The notes beneath the pieces are model-generated. The model saw only the letters and a program-made list of their open reading frames with translations, ran no database searches and had not been told where the DNA came from. From an uncultured Saprospiraceae bacterium (GTDB taxonomy: Bacteria; Bacteroidota; Bacteroidia; Chitinophagales; Saprospiraceae), in the NCBI GenBank assembly GCA_937924805.1, contig CALDTZ010000006.1, positions 17,635-81,634 on the forward strand: a stretch of DNA of 64,000 nucleotides. The letters run 5' to 3'. This document shows positions 36,147 through 43,474 of the stretch, piece after piece. The translations under genes and the position numbers were made by a program. Each line of letters opens with the position of its first letter. Position 1 is the stretch's first letter.

Positions 36147-37229
36147 TTAAAACGGATCAGTATATTCTGGATTATTCAGAAATGTTTGATCGGTAAGTGT
36201 TTTTAAGAAATTGACCAAATCTATCTTATCCTGTTCTGTTAAATTCAAACCTCCATTGTCAGCTACTTGAATAAGTGCTGGGTCTAAAGTGCTGGATTGT
36301 TTTATATGCAAATCATAATGTTCCACTACTTCTTCCAATCTCTGAAATCTGCCATCATGCATGTAAGGTGGTGTTACTTCAACATTTCGTAAAGAGGGTG
36401 TTTTAAACTTAGCCTTGTCAGACAGATTTCCTGTGACTTCTTCTCTGCCTATATCTGCAAAATCAGCATCAATATCTAAACCGTTGTTCATATATTGGTC
36501 ATTTTCAAAGTTCGCTCCTCCGTGACAATGAGCACAATCTGCACCTGACATATCAGGAAAAAAAGGATTGTATTCAGTCTCGAATAAGAGTCGTCCTCTT
36601 TCTTCACTTTCTGACAGCTGAACTTCACCAGCCAAATACTTATCATATTTTGAGTCATAACTCACTATACTCAACATGAATTGCTCCATTGCTAGAGACA
36701 TTTTCTCCGATGTGATTTCATCCGATCCAAAAGCCCTTGTAAATTGATCTCGATACATTTGAGTATCACTCAATTTGGCAATGACATTTTCTAATGTTTC
36801 ATTCATTTCTAAAGGATCTTCAATTGGTTTCAAAGATTGATCTCTTAACAAATGTGCTCTACCGTCCCAGAAAAATTCATTGCTGTGCCATGCCATATTA
36901 AAAACAGACATAGCTTGCCTTTTGCCTTCCATCATTTCAACACCTAATGAGAATTGCAGGGTATCTGAAAACCCATCCGTTTGATTATGACAACTGGCAC
37001 AAGATTGAGAATTATCTCTGGATAACATCTTTTCATAAAATAGCATTCGTCCCAATTGTACTCCTTGCTGCGTAAGTGCATTATCGGTAGGTAAATCTGG
37101 TTCTGGTAAATTACCATATTCGAGTGTGTATGGTGTATCGTCCAACTCCACAACTGTCATCGGCTCATCTTCACCACAGGACAAAACCAACACAAGTAGT
37201 AACGGTATGATATATATTATTTTTTTCAT
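36147..37229 (-). CDS. Di-haem cytochrome c peroxidase family lipoprotein (MauG/MbnH type)
   Basis: 360 residues with a lipoprotein signal (LLVLVLSC|GEDEP). Two haem c sites, QSCASCHNQTDGFSD (about residue 76) and ADCAHCHGGANFEND (about 236), sit in the usual layout. PSLRNVEVTPPYMHDGRF and the GGLNLTEQDKIDLVNFLKTL ending are family marks. It may act as a peroxidase, or, as in MauG and MbnH, oxidise a residue in a partner protein. The partner candidate is the MbnP-like protein two genes upstream. It begins 10 bp after its paralogue. Confidence 0.9.
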   Translation of the reverse strand: MKKIIYIIPLLLVLVLSCGEDEPMTVVELDDTPYTLEYGNLPEPDLPTDNALTQQGVQLGRMLFYEKMLSRDNSQSCASCHNQTDGFSDTLQFSLGVEMMEGKRQAMSVFNMAWHSNEFFWDGRAHLLRDQSLKPIEDPLEMNETLENVIAKLSDTQMYRDQFTRAFGSDEITSEKMSLAMEQFMLSIVSYDSKYDKYLAGEVQLSESEERGRLLFETEYNPFFPDMSGADCAHCHGGANFENDQYMNNGLDIDADFADIGREEVTGNLSDKAKFKTPSLRNVEVTPPYMHDGRFQRLEEVVEHYDLHIKQSSTLDPALIQVADNGGLNLTEQDKIDLVNFLKTLTDQTFLNNPEYTDPF

Positions 37230-37238
37230 CTTCTTCTT

Positions 37239-38261
37239 TTAATTTTTAAATAAAGGATTCGTAACAAAAGAGTCATCTGTTAATGAATGTAGAAAAGCTA
37301 ACAGCTCATCTTTTTCTTTTTCGGTTAAACTCAAAGGCTGAATCAAAGAACTCTTATGTAGATGATTTTTACCACCTGAATTATAGTGTTCTATTACTTC
37401 TCCCAATGATTGAATTGAACCATCATGCATATACGGTGCGGTAAGCCGAATATTTCTTAAACTTGGTACTTTGAACCTTGCCAAATCTTCTTCATTTCCC
37501 GTGAATCGAAATCTTCCGACATCATCATACTCCTCATAAAGTCCATTGTTTTCAAAAGCATAGTTCGTAAAATTGAAACTTTCGTGACACTGTGAACAAT
37601 TAGTTTTGTCACTAAAGAATAACTCCATCCCATTAATTTCACTTTGAGTCAAGGCATTCAAATCACCATAGTTTTCGTAGTGATCATACCGACTATATCC
37701 ACTTATCAAACTCCTCTCAAAACATGCCAATGATCTTGTAATTACAAAGGGATCAGGTTCACGGTCATACGCCTCTATTGACATCTGGATGTAACTAGAA
37801 TCTGCCTTAAGCCTTTCAGCAAGTAGCACTATATTAAAGTCAAATTCATTATGTTCCTGAATAGGTACTAAGATTTGCATTTCTAATGTCGGAACTCCTC
37901 CTTCTCTTGTATAGTACGGATGGTACGCAACGTTAGCCAAGGTAGGAGCATTCCTCGTTCCTATTCTGTCATCCACTCCAAGACTAAATGCAACATTATC
38001 GCTAAAAGCTAACTCTGAACTATGGCAAGATGCACAACTTACAGAGCTGTCAATCGACATAATAGGATCATAGAACAATTTCTTGCCTAACTCCCACCTT
38101 ATTTGTGAAAACTCATTATCCTCTGGAAACTCAATTTCATCAAAACCCTTTGGTACCTCCATGAATTTAGGAGCAAAATGACTTGGCTCTACATCATCCT
38201 GAGAACAAGACAATATGATCGAAAATGTCACCAAAAAGTAGAGCCAAATCAGTTTTCTCAT
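37239..38261 (-). CDS. Di-haem cytochrome c peroxidase family lipoprotein, paralogue
   Basis: 340 residues with a lipoprotein signal (FSIILSC|SQDDV). Its haem sites are VSCASCHSSELAFSD (about 75) and TNCSQCHESFNFTN (about 221). The downstream PSLRNIRLTAPYMHDGSIQS and LSLTEKEKDELLAFLHSL match the family. It starts 4 bp overlapping the end of the MbnP-like gene, so of the two peroxidases it is the better candidate for the MbnH role (oxidation of a Trp in MbnP to kynurenine). The partner assignment is inferred from gene order. Confidence 0.9.
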   Translation of the reverse strand: MRKLIWLYFLVTFSIILSCSQDDVEPSHFAPKFMEVPKGFDEIEFPEDNEFSQIRWELGKKLFYDPIMSIDSSVSCASCHSSELAFSDNVAFSLGVDDRIGTRNAPTLANVAYHPYYTREGGVPTLEMQILVPIQEHNEFDFNIVLLAERLKADSSYIQMSIEAYDREPDPFVITRSLACFERSLISGYSRYDHYENYGDLNALTQSEINGMELFFSDKTNCSQCHESFNFTNYAFENNGLYEEYDDVGRFRFTGNEEDLARFKVPSLRNIRLTAPYMHDGSIQSLGEVIEHYNSGGKNHLHKSSLIQPLSLTEKEKDELLAFLHSLTDDSFVTNPLFKN

Positions 38262-39229
38262 TTAACAAAAATCTTCTTTGTTATAATTGTTTGTCCTTCT
38301 TTAATCAGATTTACAAAGTACATTCCTGATACTTGATTTGAGAAATCTATAGTTTGTTCATCTAGAACATCATGTTGTATTTGTAATTGTTTTCCATCAA
38401 TAGAAGTTACGGTCAAGTCATACTCATTTCCAGATTCTTCTAAATCCAGTTTTATAGTAGAAATACTATTTACTACAGGATTTGGAAATATATTAAACTC
38501 GCTAACTTCACTAAAATTAATTGTTGAACTTGTTATACTTGCTGGTGAGAATACAAAGTCTCTGAAATTTTCAAGACATTGCTTAGCCTCTAAATTATCT
38601 CCATGTACAATTACTCCTGAGTTAACAGAGACGTTTTCCAATGCTCTTGTATAGTCGGCATCAAGGTTGATACTAAGAGCATTGTTATCAGCAGTAGCAT
38701 CCAATTCAACTTCAGTAGTAAAATAGTTATTATCCCCTAATCCATGTAGTTGAAATAACTGATTTAAGTTAACTCCCCCATGTCCTTCATACGCAATAAA
38801 CCTATAACCTGCTGTCCAACCCCAATGCATTGAAGGAGACTTTGGAGCTAGGGGGTGTGATCCTTGATAACTTGATGGGTCAAGATGATTGTGATCTGGA
38901 TCAACTCCAACATGTAATATTATTTTCTCTACAGAAGTAATATTATGCTCTCCCAAATCAACTTCGGTTTTTGTCGATGCATTGGCAAGAATCCATACGT
39001 CCTCTATTTGAGTTTCATTTCCTCCATCGTGTATTAATGATATTTCGGAAATGTAGTATTCCAATCTCGTGACCTTAAAGTCATGATCTATATTGTTTTT
39101 AGCAGCTTGATTCATCGCAAAATCAGCGTCACCCAATTTGTGATTTATATTTAACGTTACGCTGTTCTGTGCATTAATTTGGAAAGACAATGCACCAAGT
39201 ACTAGAACAAAAAGTATAATTTTTTTCAT
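38258..39229 (-). CDS. MbnP-like copper-associated protein with T9SS tail
   Basis: 323 residues from the ATG at 39229 (MKKIILFVLVLGALSFQINA); a longer frame exists but adds only a non-signal extension. The body has the MbnP pattern: LNINHKLGDADFAMN, TRLEYYISEISLIHDGG, LHVGVDPDHNH, MHWGWTAGYRFIAYEGHGG and FTTEVELDA. The Trp pair in HWGW is where MbnP is modified in characterised relatives. The C-terminus from about 245 is a T9SS type A tail (FNIFPNPVVNSIST, GMYFVNLIKEGQTIITKKI), so it is secreted to the surface. It is operonic with the two peroxidases. Confidence 0.88.
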   Translation of the reverse strand: MKKIILFVLVLGALSFQINAQNSVTLNINHKLGDADFAMNQAAKNNIDHDFKVTRLEYYISEISLIHDGGNETQIEDVWILANASTKTEVDLGEHNITSVEKIILHVGVDPDHNHLDPSSYQGSHPLAPKSPSMHWGWTAGYRFIAYEGHGGVNLNQLFQLHGLGDNNYFTTEVELDATADNNALSINLDADYTRALENVSVNSGVIVHGDNLEAKQCLENFRDFVFSPASITSSTINFSEVSEFNIFPNPVVNSISTIKLDLEESGNEYDLTVTSIDGKQLQIQHDVLDEQTIDFSNQVSGMYFVNLIKEGQTIITKKIFVK

Positions 39230-39362
39230 TTCAATATTTTTAATGTTTGTAAAAGAAACCAATAGAGTAGGTGCATTGGTGAAACACCAAAAGTCCCTAT
39301 GAAAACCATAGCGACATTACTAAGTGAATTAGATAGCAAAATCTACCTAATCCAATTAAAAT

Positions 39363-39821
39363 CTATAAAAGGAAGGACTCAAAAAGAACAGGTATGTCTT
39401 TTTGTATTAATGGAGGTTTGTAGTGAGCAAAAGGTATCGCATCCTTAATGTCCTCAAAAAGATCATCAAAAGAATAATGCTCAAATGCTACTACAAAAGA
39501 TAAAGATTCTAAGCTTAAATAATCAAGATTTACAATTTGCTGGTCAAAGTCTGACTCAAAATTTACTGTTTTGTTGTTACAGCAATTGTTGTCGCCTTCT
39601 GAACAAGTCATCGACATTTCATCAACTTGCTTTTTATGATGATGACAAGAAGCCATCTTACTTGCCATTTCATGGCAATTCTTAGCCTTACCAAATAAAC
39701 TGAATGATTTTAACTGTCCTTGACAAAAGTGAAAGTCTATAGTAAATGACATGGACGATACCAATACCATTAGTGCCAAAACAGGGGCAATATACTTCGA
39801 TATTTTGTTAAAAAGCATCAT
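39363..39821 (-). CDS. HYC_CC_PP family small protein, second copy
   Basis: 152 residues. A hydrophobic signal-like segment is followed by IDFHFCQGQLKSFSLFGKAK, NCHEMASKMASCHHHKK, a CSEGDNNCCNN segment and a KPPLIQKDIPVLFESFLL ending, the same family as 35644-36090 with about a third of positions shared. It is the first gene of the second metal block and lies just after the candidate promoter at 39832. A periplasmic metal buffer or partner of the MbnP system is inferred. The Met at 39818 is an alternative start. Confidence 0.82.
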   Translation of the reverse strand: MMLFNKISKYIAPVLALMVLVSSMSFTIDFHFCQGQLKSFSLFGKAKNCHEMASKMASCHHHKKQVDEMSMTCSEGDNNCCNNKTVNFESDFDQQIVNLDYLSLESLSFVVAFEHYSFDDLFEDIKDAIPFAHYKPPLIQKDIPVLFESFLL

Positions 39822-39831
39822 AAATCACCTG

Positions 39832-39839
39832 CAAAGGTA
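39832..39839 (-). promoter_or_regulatory. Candidate -7 element TACCTTTG of the second metal block
   Basis: An exact TAnnTTTG match on the minus strand, 10 bp before the ATG at 39821. A repeated TTGTCCCA (39859-39887 region) lies just upstream and could be an operator. Confidence 0.45.
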
Positions 39840-40294
39840 GTGAATCTATGGGACAAATAGAAAATTCATTTTAGTTGGGACAACACTATGTTAAAAAAGT
39901 TCAAGGCTCTTTTAGATACATTATACAACTCAATAAATAGAAGGGGTACATTAAGGGTATCAAAAACATCCCCCCCTCCCCTACAGCATTGAATTTGTCC
40001 TTATGCAAATGTCAACTACGATACCCCCATTGGGCAAACCTATTTTTCAATACCCCCGTACCTTTTCACACTATAGACAACTCCTGAGAATATCCAAGTT
40101 GGTTTGAAAAAGAAGCCAAACGGAAATATTAAAAATATTTTAATTGATTAAAATAAAATTAATGAATGGTCGAAGTGATATAAAATTTCTTTATATCAAA
40201 AATCACTTAATGAATGGAACTAGTTCCGTGCATGGTTTCTCACCGACAACAAACCAAAGACTTAGAGAAAGTTAGATAACCTATTAAGGAAATT

Positions 40295-40324
40295 TCGACA
40301 ACAATATCGGCAACAAACGCTATA
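40295..40324 (+). repeat. CGACAAC repeat near right end (candidate integrase arm site)
   Basis: TCGACAACAATATCGGCAACAAACGCTATA corresponds to the block at 19016-19043 beside the other end. The two share TCGACAACAA, CG-CAAC and GCTATA in the same order. Confidence 0.55.
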
Positions 40325-40332
40325 AACAAAAA

Positions 40333-40361
40333 GACAACTCACTGAATATCAATGAATTGTC
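40333..40361 (-). terminator. Element-borne terminator serving tRNA-Gln
   Basis: GACAAcTCA pairs with TGAaTTGTC with one mismatch and an 11-nt loop. On the minus strand it is followed by TTTTT. It lies 12 bp past the tRNA 3' end, so it replaces the terminator displaced to 18850-18873. Confidence 0.6.
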
Positions 40362-40372
40362 TTTACCTGTTA

Positions 40373-40388
40373 GTTGACCTACTAGGAC
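40373..40388 (+). repeat. attR core, 16-bp direct repeat
   Basis: GTTGACCTACTAGGAC, identical to 18887-18902, forming the 3' acceptor strand and part of the T arm of the tRNA-Gln gene. Confidence 0.85.
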
Positions 40389-40445
40389 TCGAACCTAGAA
40401 TATCAGAACCAAAAACTGACGTGTTGCCAATTACACCATAGGTCA
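40374..40445 (-). tRNA. tRNA-Gln (anticodon TTG)
   Basis: A 72-nt cloverleaf on the minus strand. The acceptor stem is TGACCTA/TAGGTCA with discriminator A, the D arm contains GGTGTAATTGGCAAC, the anticodon loop TTTTGGT has TTG in the centre, and the T arm is CTAGGTTCGAGTCCTAG. CCA is not encoded. One T-T mismatch sits at the base of the anticodon loop. The 3' half is shared with the element att core. Confidence 0.93.
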
Positions 40446-40455
40446 AAATCGACCG

Positions 40456-40463
40456 CAAATTTA
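40456..40463 (-). promoter_or_regulatory. Candidate -7 element TAAATTTG of tRNA-Gln
   Basis: An exact TAnnTTTG match 10 bp upstream of the tRNA 5' end on the minus strand. Confidence 0.5.
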
Positions 40464-40492
40464 TAACTTTTTATTATTATTCGCCTAGAAAT

Positions 40493-41032
40493 TTAAATTT
40501 TTTGATAAATAGAACTCAAAGAACGATAAAGTTCGTTGTAATCCATCCCATATCCAATCACAAAAGCATCATCAATTTCACAACCAACAAATTCAACATC
40601 TAAGTCTACAGTCAATGATTCTGGCTTCAATAAAAAAGTGCATAAAGCTTTTGAAGCTACATTTTCTGTTTCTAATTGTTTCAAAAAATGATCCATCGTC
40701 TGCCCTGTATCAATTATATCTTCTAAAATCAAGACATGTTTATTTTCTATATCCTCTGTTAATTGGACGTCATTGCGGATTACATTCGTTGATTTTAAAC
40801 CTTCATACGATGTGAATTTTACAAAATGAATCCTATGTTCAAAGGTAAGGAGCTTACAAAGATCGGCCCCAAAAACATAACCACCTTTTAAAACAATAAC
40901 AATATCAACCGTTTTTCCAGCATAAGCTTTATTGATTCGATCGGCTAATTTTTTTAAAATATCTTCTATCGCTGCTTCCGACAGTAGTATTTTAAATTCC
41001 ATATTTTCAACTCTTATTATATCAGATCCCAT
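40493..41032 (-). CDS. hpt: Hypoxanthine phosphoribosyltransferase
   Basis: 180 residues from ATG at 41032; TTG at 41041 and ATG at 41002 (MEFKILLSEAAIEDI) are alternatives, and the start is not settled. The PRPP-binding motif is HVLILEDIIDTGQTMDHFL; the flexible region FVKFTSYEGLKS and the purine-binding end DAFVIGYGMDYNELYRSLSS are present. It salvages hypoxanthine or guanine to IMP/GMP in the cytoplasm. It overlaps the end of the M28 peptidase gene by 11 bp, so the two are likely one transcript. Confidence 0.92.
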   Translation of the reverse strand: MGSDIIRVENMEFKILLSEAAIEDILKKLADRINKAYAGKTVDIVIVLKGGYVFGADLCKLLTFEHRIHFVKFTSYEGLKSTNVIRNDVQLTEDIENKHVLILEDIIDTGQTMDHFLKQLETENVASKALCTFLLKPESLTVDLDVEFVGCEIDDAFVIGYGMDYNELYRSLSSIYQKI

Positions 41033-42407
41033 ATTGGTCAATTAAATAAACTAAACTTGTTATTGATGCCGCACCTAATTGCAGTTCTCTTTTATTTACA
41101 TTTTCAAATACATCTTCAGAAGTATGATGAAAATCAAAATATCGCTGTGAATCTGGATTAAAACCAATCAAAATACCTTTCTGAGATTTCAATGGATTAA
41201 TATCAGCACCAGCTCCTCCTTTTTTGAAATACAAATCATACGATTCCAATGGCGAAAATAGTTTTTTCATTTTAGTTAAGTGCTCTATAAATACAGATTC
41301 TTCGGCTGTACAACTAAATCCTCGTGGTGTAAACCCTCCTGAATCAGATTCGATCGCAGCCATATGATATTCATTATTGTTATTTGACCATTCTGCATAT
41401 GACTTTCCTCCAGCCAATCCATTTTCTTCATTCATAAACAAAACACATCGCACCGTTCGTTTTGGATTATAGTTCAACGCCTTCATGGTTTCTATTACTT
41501 GCATAGCATGGACACAGCCAGCTCCATCATCATGAGCACCCTCGCCAATATCCCATGAATCTAAATGTCCTCCGACCAATATAATTTCATCAGGAAATTC
41601 ACTTCCTTTAATTTCACCGATAACGCTATAACTTTTCTTTTTTGGTAAATTTTTGCATTCACTATACATCTCTAAAAAAACCTTATCGCCCTTTTCAATT
41701 TCTTTAGCTAACCGATTCGCATCCATTGTGCTTATTGCAATTGCTGGAATTTTATACGTACTATCGTATACAGTAACTCCTGTATGAGGTACAAAGTCAA
41801 TAGCATTGGTGATACTTCGTACAATTACTCCGATTGCTCCATATTTTGCCGCTCTTGTAGGTCCGTACACGCGTTGGTCTACTGCTTTTCCATATCCATA
41901 AAAGGTCCTTGTCTGTGTATCATCAAAAGGTCGGTTAAAAAAAACAATTTTTCCTTCCAAACCTTTTCTTCCCAAAATAGCCAAGGTATCAAGACCCATC
42001 ACCTCTATCACTTCCGCCTTAATTTCCTTACCTCCTGTAGAAATTGAATTCCCTAAGGAAGCACAATGAAATTCAACAAAAGAGTCGTCTTGCACCATAT
42101 GTACATACTCTTTTGTCCCTCGGACCCAATGAGGGACTTCACAAGGAAGTTTTAGAACAGAATCCATCCCTAAAGATTCTAGGGTTTCAAAACAAAAATC
42201 AACACCTTTTTCTGCACCTGCTGAACCCGACAATCGAGGACCTACCTCTTTACACATTGTATGCAAATAATCATAAATTTTTGAAGAGGTTAATGAATGA
42301 TCATAAATGCTTTTTATAAATAATGCATCGTCATCATTTTGAGCATTTAGCATGCTAAAACCAAAAAAAATAAATAATAAGCTCCCAAGAATAGTACATC
42401 TTCTCAT
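41022..42407 (-). CDS. M28 family aminopeptidase/carboxypeptidase Q-like
   Basis: 461 residues. The signal peptide ends at about residue 22 (SMLNAQ). A PA-type insert lies near residues 130-250 (LEGKIVFFNRPFDDTQTRTF, RAAKYGAIGVIVRSITNA). The di-zinc peptidase domain follows, with GGHLDSWDIGEGAHDDGAG (His, Asp), MNEENGLAGGKSYAEW (catalytic Glu pair), ESDSGG and a C-terminal FDFHHTSEDVFENV (His). All metal ligands appear intact. It is a periplasmic or secreted exopeptidase that would trim peptides. It is the first gene of a unit with hpt. Confidence 0.9.
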   Translation of the reverse strand: MRRCTILGSLLFIFFGFSMLNAQNDDDALFIKSIYDHSLTSSKIYDYLHTMCKEVGPRLSGSAGAEKGVDFCFETLESLGMDSVLKLPCEVPHWVRGTKEYVHMVQDDSFVEFHCASLGNSISTGGKEIKAEVIEVMGLDTLAILGRKGLEGKIVFFNRPFDDTQTRTFYGYGKAVDQRVYGPTRAAKYGAIGVIVRSITNAIDFVPHTGVTVYDSTYKIPAIAISTMDANRLAKEIEKGDKVFLEMYSECKNLPKKKSYSVIGEIKGSEFPDEIILVGGHLDSWDIGEGAHDDGAGCVHAMQVIETMKALNYNPKRTVRCVLFMNEENGLAGGKSYAEWSNNNNEYHMAAIESDSGGFTPRGFSCTAEESVFIEHLTKMKKLFSPLESYDLYFKKGGAGADINPLKSQKGILIGFNPDSQRYFDFHHTSEDVFENVNKRELQLGAASITSLVYLIDQYGI

Positions 42408-42617
42408 AAAAAAAAATTAAAATCTCAACCAAAAAGGGTAAAAACATGTGGAATTATTGCAATATAATCTAAGTTGAAACATCTTTTTAGAAACTTTGCG
42501 CTAATTTATACGTCACAAGGTTATATTATTTAGACCTTTAACGCTGAAAAATAATTAAAATAAAAAAAGGTGATAAACATTTTATTTCCACTTCTTACTC
42601 AGGATATACCTAAAACA

Positions 42618-43163
42618 ATGAGTGATGAAGACGTGGTGAAGGAGTATTTGAAGACTCAAAATGTAGCTTATTTTGATGTTTTATATAAGAGGTATTCAGG
42701 TAAAATTTTTGGTAAATGTATCTCTCTCTTAAAAGATGAAGAATATGCGGAGGATTCTGTACAAGAGATCTTTATGAAGATTTTGTTGAACTTATCTAAG
42801 TTTAGTGGTAAATCTAGGTTTTCAACTTGGATCTATTCTATAACTTATAATTATTGTATTGACAGGATACGAAGAAAAAAGAAAGACCCAAGCATTTTAG
42901 TTGAAGATTTAACCAATCATGATAAGGAGACAGATGTAGATGACACCTTTCTTATGGAAATGGAAGTAGGTAGGCTTAAAGTCGTATTGGAAGAAATTCC
43001 TGTAAAAGATAAATCAATATTATTGATGAAGTATCAAGATGAAATGTCCATAAAAGAAATTGGATTTACACTTGACAAATCTGAGAGTGCGATTAAAATG
43101 AAAATTAAACGTGCAAAACAGAAATTTAAAAATATTTATTACGCTAAATATAAAGAAGCTTAA
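42618..43163 (+). CDS. ECF-type RNA polymerase sigma factor
   Basis: 181 residues from the ATG at 42618 (MSDEDVVKEYLKTQNVAYFD); a GTG at 42570 would add 16 residues with no clear need. Region 2 is YFDVLYKRYSGKIFGKCISL, then EEYAEDSVQEIFMKI and FSTWIYSITYNYCIDRIRRK. Region 4 is ILLMKYQDEMSIKEIGFTLD, KSESAIKMKIKRAKQ. There is no anti-sigma gene beside it. A 78-residue protein and a mechanosensitive channel follow in the same direction, suggesting a role in envelope or osmotic stress; that is inference. Confidence 0.9.
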   Translation: MSDEDVVKEYLKTQNVAYFDVLYKRYSGKIFGKCISLLKDEEYAEDSVQEIFMKILLNLSKFSGKSRFSTWIYSITYNYCIDRIRRKKKDPSILVEDLTNHDKETDVDDTFLMEMEVGRLKVVLEEIPVKDKSILLMKYQDEMSIKEIGFTLDKSESAIKMKIKRAKQKFKNIYYAKYKEA

Positions 43164-43178
43164 AGCATAGGAATAATT

Positions 43179-43415
43179 ATGTCTAAGAATAGTTTTAAAG
43201 AGTTAGAAAAAGAGCAAGCAGAGCGCTTTCAAATGAATACCAAAAAGGTAAAAGATAGAGTAGATGGGTCTTTTAAAACCATTGGTTTATTTACAAATAT
43301 TGTAGAACTTTACTTTTCCAGATTGATCGATATATTTTTAAATATGAGTGTCGGAGCATCAAAAATAAATACTGAGTCCGGTATAATTCAAAATGAGGTA
43401 GAAGAAGAAGAATAA
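43179..43415 (+). CDS. Small hypothetical protein downstream of the sigma factor
   Basis: 78 residues, starting 15 bp after the sigma factor stop. A charged N-terminal half (MSKNSFKELEKEQAERFQMN) is followed by a hydrophobic helix-like segment (TNIVELYFSRLIDIFLNMSV) and an acidic end (QNEVEEEE). No Cys, zinc site or anti-sigma motif is seen. It may be a small membrane-associated partner of the sigma factor or the channel. Evidence for coding is the spacing and the plausible composition. Confidence 0.6.
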   Translation: MSKNSFKELEKEQAERFQMNTKKVKDRVDGSFKTIGLFTNIVELYFSRLIDIFLNMSVGASKINTESGIIQNEVEEEE

Positions 43416-43474
43416 ACATACCATCGTCATCCCAAAGACTGTGTAAATAATCAAAAAATCAAAACAATAACCTA

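Larger units (their letters stand above)
39840..40372. other. Right-end recombination region of the element, non-coding
   Basis: 533 bp with no credible ORF. It holds polypyrimidine runs (CCCCCCTCCCCT near 39971), an 11-bp direct repeat TTAATGAATGG (40159-40169 and 40207-40217) bracketing a 9-bp perfect hairpin TGATATAAA/TTTATATCA (40176-40198), and the perfect palindrome GGAACTAGTTCC (40216-40227). CGACAACAA boxes lie at about 40233 and 40296. These are likely binding sites for the integrase and an excision factor. Confidence 0.55.
18887..40388. mobile_element. Integrated element of about 21.5 kb in tRNA-Gln, carrying metal-handling genes
   Basis: The ends are marked by a perfect 16-bp direct repeat, GTTGACCTACTAGGAC, at 18887-18902 and 40373-40388. 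The right copy is the 3' end of an intact tRNA-Gln; the left copy is an isolated fragment. A tyrosine recombinase is the first gene inside the left end, with a small HTH protein in the same block, which is the usual arrangement of integrative elements. The cargo is two groups of metal-related genes. No relaxase, coupling protein or type IV secretion gene was recognised, so it is an island or a mobilisable element at most. Confidence 0.85.

Noticed and set aside
18887..40388. Conjugative element
   Set aside because: I found no relaxase, coupling protein or type IV secretion genes, so self-transfer is not supported.
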